From the NCBI RefSeq assembly GCF_900155885.1, contig NZ_FTMB01000001.1, positions 744,001 through 808,000 on the forward strand: 64,000 nt of DNA. Reading direction: 5' to 3'. The DNA comes from Rhizobium sp. RU20A (GTDB lineage Bacteria; Pseudomonadota; Alphaproteobacteria; Rhizobiales; Rhizobiaceae). This document shows, piece after piece, positions 60,131-64,000 of the stretch. Below the pieces are notes generated by a model. That model searched no databases and was not told where the DNA came from. It was given only the letters and a program-made list of their open reading frames with translations. Numbering within the stretch: the stretch's first letter is position 1; each line of letters opens with the position of its first letter. The position numbers and the translations under genes are program-made.

Positions 60131-61174
60131 ATGCACACCCCGCCCGAGAGCCCGAAAACTGAAGGATCACGCCGAAGCAGGCTGCTGGTCGTGGCGGCTC
60201 TGTCGGTGATGATGGGCGGGAGCGCGGCCGCGCAGGATGCCACCGACGCCTTCAGCAGTTTCCCGCTCGGCACGGAAACGCCCTCCGGCCGGGCCGGTCG
60301 CCTGCCGGCCGGGTCGGACACGACCAGCTTCAACCCGCTGACCATCGAGCAGGCGGCGCCCGCCACCCGGGATGTCCGGCTCGAAGCGCTGCTGACGGCC
60401 AAGGGCAAGCCGGTGGAGCAGGGACTGACCTGGCGCATCTTCTCGCCCATTCCCAGCGCCGACGGCAAGCTGCCGCTTCTGGCGACGGCCGAGGGCGGAT
60501 CGGCCGCGTTCAACCTCGTGCCCGGCGAATATTTCGTCAACGTCGCCTTCGGCCGCGCCGCCGCCACCCGCAAGATCAGGATCCCGAAAACCGGTGCCGT
60601 GGAACGCCAGCAGCTTGTGCTCGATGCCGGTGCCGTCAAGCTCAATGCCGTCTCCGGCGCCGACGTGCGCATTCCGCCAGGCGAACTCTCCTTCTCGATC
60701 TATTCGGCGGAGGAAAAGGAGGACGGCGAGCGCACGCTGATCATGGCGGATGTGAAACCGAATACGGTCGTGCGGCTGAATGCCGGCACCTACCACGTCG
60801 TGTCCAACTATGGCGACGTCAACGCCACCATCCGCGCCGACATCCAGATCGAGGCCGGCAAGTTGACGGAAGCCACCATCCAGCACCGCGCCGCCAAGCT
60901 GACGCTGAAGCTCGTGGCCGGACCCGGCGGCGAGGCCATCGCCGACACGGCCTGGTCGATCCTGACGGCATCCGGCGACACCGTCAGCGAAAGTGTCGGC
61001 GCCTTCCCGACCATCGTGCTGGCGGAAGGCGGCTATATCGCGGTTGCCCGCAACAAGGACAAGATCTACCAGCGCGACTTTACCGTGCGGGCCGGCGTCA
61101 ACACCGATGTCGAGGTGCTGCTGTCCGAGCACCAGACCGAACAGGGGCCCCGGGCCGCCGCCATCGCGGAGTAG
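60131..61174 (+). CDS. Hypothetical exported beta-rich protein
   Basis: This 347-residue protein has a signal peptide (about 17-35, LLVVAALSVMMGGSAAAQDA). The mature region has repeated beta-strand modules, each about 80-90 residues, such as VRLEALLTAKGKPVEQGLTWRIFSP and LTLKLVAGPGGEAIADTAWSIL. The pattern suggests Ig-like domains. It resembles no functional family I can name. Confidence 0.7.
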   Translation: MHTPPESPKTEGSRRSRLLVVAALSVMMGGSAAAQDATDAFSSFPLGTETPSGRAGRLPAGSDTTSFNPLTIEQAAPATRDVRLEALLTAKGKPVEQGLTWRIFSPIPSADGKLPLLATAEGGSAAFNLVPGEYFVNVAFGRAAATRKIRIPKTGAVERQQLVLDAGAVKLNAVSGADVRIPPGELSFSIYSAEEKEDGERTLIMADVKPNTVVRLNAGTYHVVSNYGDVNATIRADIQIEAGKLTEATIQHRAAKLTLKLVAGPGGEAIADTAWSILTASGDTVSESVGAFPTIVLAEGGYIAVARNKDKIYQRDFTVRAGVNTDVEVLLSEHQTEQGPRAAAIAE

Positions 61175-61233
61175 GCGGGCGCCCTGCCCGACCGGCGATC
61201 CGATCGGCAATGGCGCCCCATCGGCGCCTCCCG

Positions 61234-61785
61234 TCAGCCGAACGTGATCTGCACGATCTCGGAACTGTCCGGCTTCAATTCGATATTGACGCGCTGCGGC
61301 TGGTAGTCCTGCGTCAGCATGTCGCCGGTGTGATAGACCCGCAGCGGCCGGCCGACGAGGCTGGAGATCGGGCTGTTGACAGAACCGGCCGCCTGCCCCG
61401 GCTTGAACACGTCCCAGGGAAACCGCCGGTTGAGCATCAGCGGCTGCGCATCATGCAGACCAAACTCCTGGATGGCGCGCTGGCTGTGGATGCGCACGCC
61501 GCGCAGCGGCTGGTCCGGTCCCCAGTAATTGTTGATATCAACAGGCACATGCAAGGCGGCCGTGATGGTCGAGAGCATCATGTTGGCCATGGCCGCCGGC
61601 GGCTCGGCGGTGAAATCGAAGTCCTGAAAGCCGTCCTGCGGCGTATCGATATAGAACCACGGATCAAGGCTCGGCGAGGTCCAGCCCGTACTGGTCACCT
61701 GCCCCACCGCATGGATGACGACATGAGCAGGCATATGATTGTCGATCTGAACGACGACCTCGAGAATATCGCGCACGCGTTGCAT
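61234..61785 (-). CDS. Hypothetical protein with C-terminal I78 inhibitor-like domain
   Basis: This 183-residue protein ends in a module resembling the potato-inhibitor I78 family: VGRPLRVYHTGDMLTQDYQPQRVNIEL, with the acidic, polar loop at the end. The first 120 residues form a different domain with HVVIHAVGQVTSTGW and WFYIDTP that I do not recognise. There is no signal peptide, although most I78 proteins are exported. The ATG at 61785 has GGAG seven bases upstream; a GTG at 61812 is the longer alternative. Confidence 0.72.
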   Translation of the reverse strand: MQRVRDILEVVVQIDNHMPAHVVIHAVGQVTSTGWTSPSLDPWFYIDTPQDGFQDFDFTAEPPAAMANMMLSTITAALHVPVDINNYWGPDQPLRGVRIHSQRAIQEFGLHDAQPLMLNRRFPWDVFKPGQAAGSVNSPISSLVGRPLRVYHTGDMLTQDYQPQRVNIELKPDSSEIVQITFG

Positions 61786-61958
61786 GTCCCGGCTCCGAAA
61801 CAGTCCGGACACCTGCTGTCCGGTTCGCCCGAGATGCTAGCGGGACAGCGCCCGGAATCAACCGGAATTTGTCGCGAGCCGTCACGTCAGGCTGTACCCC
61901 ACCGGTTGGCGCGCCATCACCACATGACTATTCTCCAGATCCTTGACAGAGGCAGGTG

Positions 61959-62711
61959 ATGACAGAGATGACCGGCGACCCCTTTTACGATGACCACCTG
62001 CTATCGGAGATCTACGATGCCTGGCACCCGCGCGCCGTCAGGGACGACTTCGATTTTTATCTCCCCCTCATCATGCAGGCAAACGCCGTGCTCGACATTG
62101 GATGCGGGACGGGAACGCTCCTGAACGAAGCACGACAGTACGGTCATCGCGGCGAACTGTGCGGCCTTGATCCGGGGCAAGGGGTGCTCGCCCGTGCCCG
62201 CGCGTTTGAAGGGATCACCTTTGTGCTCGGCACCCTGCCCCAGCCCGGCTTAGACGCGCGATTCGACCTTGCCGTCATGACGGGACATGCGTTCCAGGCC
62301 ATTCTCGCGGACGACGATGTGGATCAGTTCCTGTCGACCGTGAGGCAGTGCCTGGTACCGGGCGGCGCTTTCGCCTTCGAGACCCGCAATCCGCTGGCGC
62401 GCCCGTGGGAGACCTGGACGCCGGACCTGCCTGCCGTGGTTCGGCTCGACGACAACAGCCGAGTCACGATCACCACGACCGTCACCTCCGGCTTCGACGG
62501 GCGCACCGTGTCTTTCCGGCACGACTTTGCCGGCGATCATCCGGGCCTGCCCTTGACCAGCGAAAGCACATTGCGCTTCCACGATGCCGAGACGCTGGCG
62601 AAGCGGCTCGAGGAGAGCGGCTTTTCGCTCGAGGCCCGGTATGGCGACTTCCAGTCGCGGCCCTTCACGGCGAAAAGTCCGGAGATCATCACGATCGCAC
62701 GGCGGCGGTGA
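61959..62711 (+). CDS. SAM-dependent methyltransferase
   Basis: This 250-residue class I methyltransferase has the SAM-binding motif VLDIGCGTGTLLNEA (about 44-58), a post-I acidic residue in LCGLDPGQGVLARA, and FDLAVMTGHAFQAIL (motif IV region). The ATG at 61959 follows AGGCAGG. The acceptor is unknown. It is divergent from the I78-domain gene. Confidence 0.85.
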   Translation: MTEMTGDPFYDDHLLSEIYDAWHPRAVRDDFDFYLPLIMQANAVLDIGCGTGTLLNEARQYGHRGELCGLDPGQGVLARARAFEGITFVLGTLPQPGLDARFDLAVMTGHAFQAILADDDVDQFLSTVRQCLVPGGAFAFETRNPLARPWETWTPDLPAVVRLDDNSRVTITTTVTSGFDGRTVSFRHDFAGDHPGLPLTSESTLRFHDAETLAKRLEESGFSLEARYGDFQSRPFTAKSPEIITIARRR

Positions 62712-62741
62712 CGTCGCTGCGCTGCGGTCAGCTGCCGGCGC

Positions 62742-63590
62742 TTATCCGGCCCGGCGCAGCCGCCTGCGCGGCGGCGGCGCGAGCGAGAAAACGGCGCTGT
62801 AAAGGCGACTCATCAGCTCCTTGCGGTCGGTGATGGCGGCAATCTCGCTATAGGGCAGCATCCGCCCCACCCGCGCTGAGATCGTGCTGCCCGAAAGCCG
62901 TCGGAATTCGCGGATCAGCAGCGAAAGACGCAGCGTCAGCGACAATTTGCTGGCGAGATGGAAGAGCCGGCCGTTCTGGCCCTCGAAATAGACGGGAATG
63001 ACGCTGGCGCGGGCCGACTGGATGAGCTTGGCGGCGAACATCTTCCACGGCAGGTCTTCCGCCCGCCCGAAGCCCTTGCGGGCCGTGGCGACACCTCCGG
63101 CCGGAAAGACGACGACGGTCACGCCTTCCTTGAGGAGCCGCACCGCCTCATGGCGCGTCGACATGTTCAGCGCCAGCGCTTCCTTGGTCTCCTCGAAGGA
63201 GATCGGCAGCGAATAGGGCGCCATCTCCGGCACCTTCAGAAGCTCGTTGTTTATGAGGACACGGAAGGGCCGGCCAAGCTCTTCGGCCAGCGCCAGCACG
63301 GCGATGCCGTCGCCGATGCCGAAGGGATGGTTGGCGACGATCACGATCGGCCCGTCCGGCAGATCGCGCGGCGGCCATTCGCCGCTGACGCTCATCGTCA
63401 CATCGATGAGGCCGAGCATCTCGCCGAAGACGCGCGGGCTGCGGCCAACGATCTCGGTCTTCCAGCGTTCGTAGAGTTTCGCATAGCGATTGCGGCCCGA
63501 CAGGCCTTCGACGGACCGGATGAACCAGCGCTTCAGGCGCGGATCATTGGCATTCGCGTAGGACAATTCCTTGAACTTCAAGCGTCGCAC
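62742..63590 (-). CDS. 1-acyl-glycerol-phosphate acyltransferase-like protein
   Basis: This 282-residue protein has the acyltransferase NHxxxxD-type motif NHPFGIGDGI (about residues 87-96) and downstream VVVFPAGGVATARK and SARASVIPVYFEGQNG segments, matching phospholipid or ornithine-lipid acyltransferases of the PlsC superfamily. In rhizobia such proteins make ornithine lipids or fatty phospholipids; which one is not decidable here. The start is GTG at 63590. It is two genes upstream of thrS's 3' end on the same strand. Confidence 0.85.
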   Translation of the reverse strand: MRRLKFKELSYANANDPRLKRWFIRSVEGLSGRNRYAKLYERWKTEIVGRSPRVFGEMLGLIDVTMSVSGEWPPRDLPDGPIVIVANHPFGIGDGIAVLALAEELGRPFRVLINNELLKVPEMAPYSLPISFEETKEALALNMSTRHEAVRLLKEGVTVVVFPAGGVATARKGFGRAEDLPWKMFAAKLIQSARASVIPVYFEGQNGRLFHLASKLSLTLRLSLLIREFRRLSGSTISARVGRMLPYSEIAAITDRKELMSRLYSAVFSLAPPPRRRLRRAG

Positions 63591-63739
63591 CTCGTCATCG
63601 CGCCGTCATACGCCGGAAATATTACACTGTTCTGACAGAGCATGTGAGGAGCCTTTGCAACGTCTGCTGTTATTGTCGGCATAGCGTTGGACCGGCGCGG
63701 CAAAACCATCGTGCGGTCCGAGCGTCAGCGCCCCCCACG

Positions 63740-63768
63740 AAAAAGGGCCGGCCGATCCGGCCAGCCCT
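63740..63768 (-). terminator. Rho-independent terminator after thrS
   Basis: GGGCTGGCCG pairs with CGGCCGGCCC around a 3-base loop, followed on the minus strand by TTTTT. It is 10 bases past the thrS stop. Confidence 0.88.
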
Positions 63769-63777
63769 CGTCTCGTG

Positions 63778-64000
63778 TCACTGCCCGCGGGCGGCGCGCT
63801 TGCGCTTCACATCGGGCGGCGTCGCCTCGTCGATCAGCGCGGCAAGGGCATCGTCGAGCGCCATCGGCGTCTGGTTCTGCGAACCGAGGCGGCGGATGTT
63901 GACGGAACGCTCCTCCGCCTCCCGCTTGCCGCAGACGATGATGACCGGCACCTTGCTGACCGAATGTTCGCGGACCTTGTAGTTGATCTTCTCGTTGCGG
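63778..64000 (-). CDS. thrS: Threonyl-tRNA synthetase, 3' end (partial)
   Basis: The last 73 codons of a gene cut by the window edge are visible. They encode [39 protein letters not shown], the anticodon-binding domain end of threonyl-tRNA synthetase, followed by a Lys/Arg-rich tail. The start lies outside the window. A good terminator follows. Confidence 0.92.
   Translation of the reverse strand, partial: RNEKINYKVREHSVSKVPVIIVCGKREAEERSVNIRRLGSQNQTPMALDDALAALIDEATPPDVKRKRAARGQ

Overview
The window looks like a chromosomal core segment of a high-GC alphaproteobacterium of the Rhizobiaceae (Rhizobium/Ensifer/Shinella/Agrobacterium group; genus not resolvable from the sequence alone). The evidence is the gene order dusB-ntrB-ntrC-ntrY-ntrX-trkA-hfq-hflX, the fused ispDF, the pdhA-pdhB-pdhC...lpdA...lipA-coq10 block with a lipoyl domain on PdhB, the gph/rpiA/gor block, and repeated palindromic RIME-like intergenic elements. 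No phage, plasmid, insertion sequence, CRISPR, tRNA or rRNA was seen. About 60 genes are packed closely, many with 1-4 nt stop/start overlaps.

Layout. 1-6.1 kb: gor, an exported DUF2059 protein, rpiA, the divergent phosphatase gph, a DUF971 gene, and a MarR regulator divergent from an alpha/beta hydrolase with an operator-like palindrome between them. 6.5-17.8 kb: nitrogen/potassium/RNA regulation block (hflX, hfq, trkA, ntrX, ntrY, ntrC, ntrB, dusB) on the minus strand. 17.9-20.9 kb: ispDF-cinA on plus, then coq10 and a HigBA toxin-antitoxin pair whose toxin has an in-frame amber codon. 20.9-31.2 kb: lipoate/pyruvate dehydrogenase block (lipA, glsB-like, lpdA, four small accessory genes, pdhC, pdhB, pdhA), then a DivIC/FtsB-like gene and eno. 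31.4-33.1 kb: kdsA and a VOC protein. 33.3-37.4 kb: a bufferin (MNIO-modified metallophore peptide) operon, bufA-bufB-bufC-doxX, divergent from an ECF sigma factor and its membrane anti-sigma factor; both divergent promoters carry a matching GTAACG-N16-CGNA element. 37.5-42.1 kb: DUF2161, GNAT, pyrG, secG with a long Thr/Pro tail, and tpiA. 42.3-45.7 kb: three exported proteins (OmpA-like, caspase-like with Sel1 repeats, unknown). 45.7-51.5 kb: a five-gene minus-strand operon resembling mycobacterial decaprenyl-phosphoryl-pentose synthesis (HAD-UbiA, DprE1-like oxidase, small EmrE/ArnE-like transporter, SDR, aminotransferase). 51.8-64 kb: a secreted hydrolase, parE, GNAT, small exported proteins, an SDR reductase, DUF2336, a flavin reductase/nitroreductase pair, an I78-inhibitor-domain protein, a methyltransferase, an acyltransferase and the 3' end of thrS.

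The most interesting parts are the SigF/NrsF-bufferin system with its paired promoter motifs, the polyprenyl-pentose operon, the broken higB, and a tiny zinc-ribbon gene translationally coupled to pdhC.
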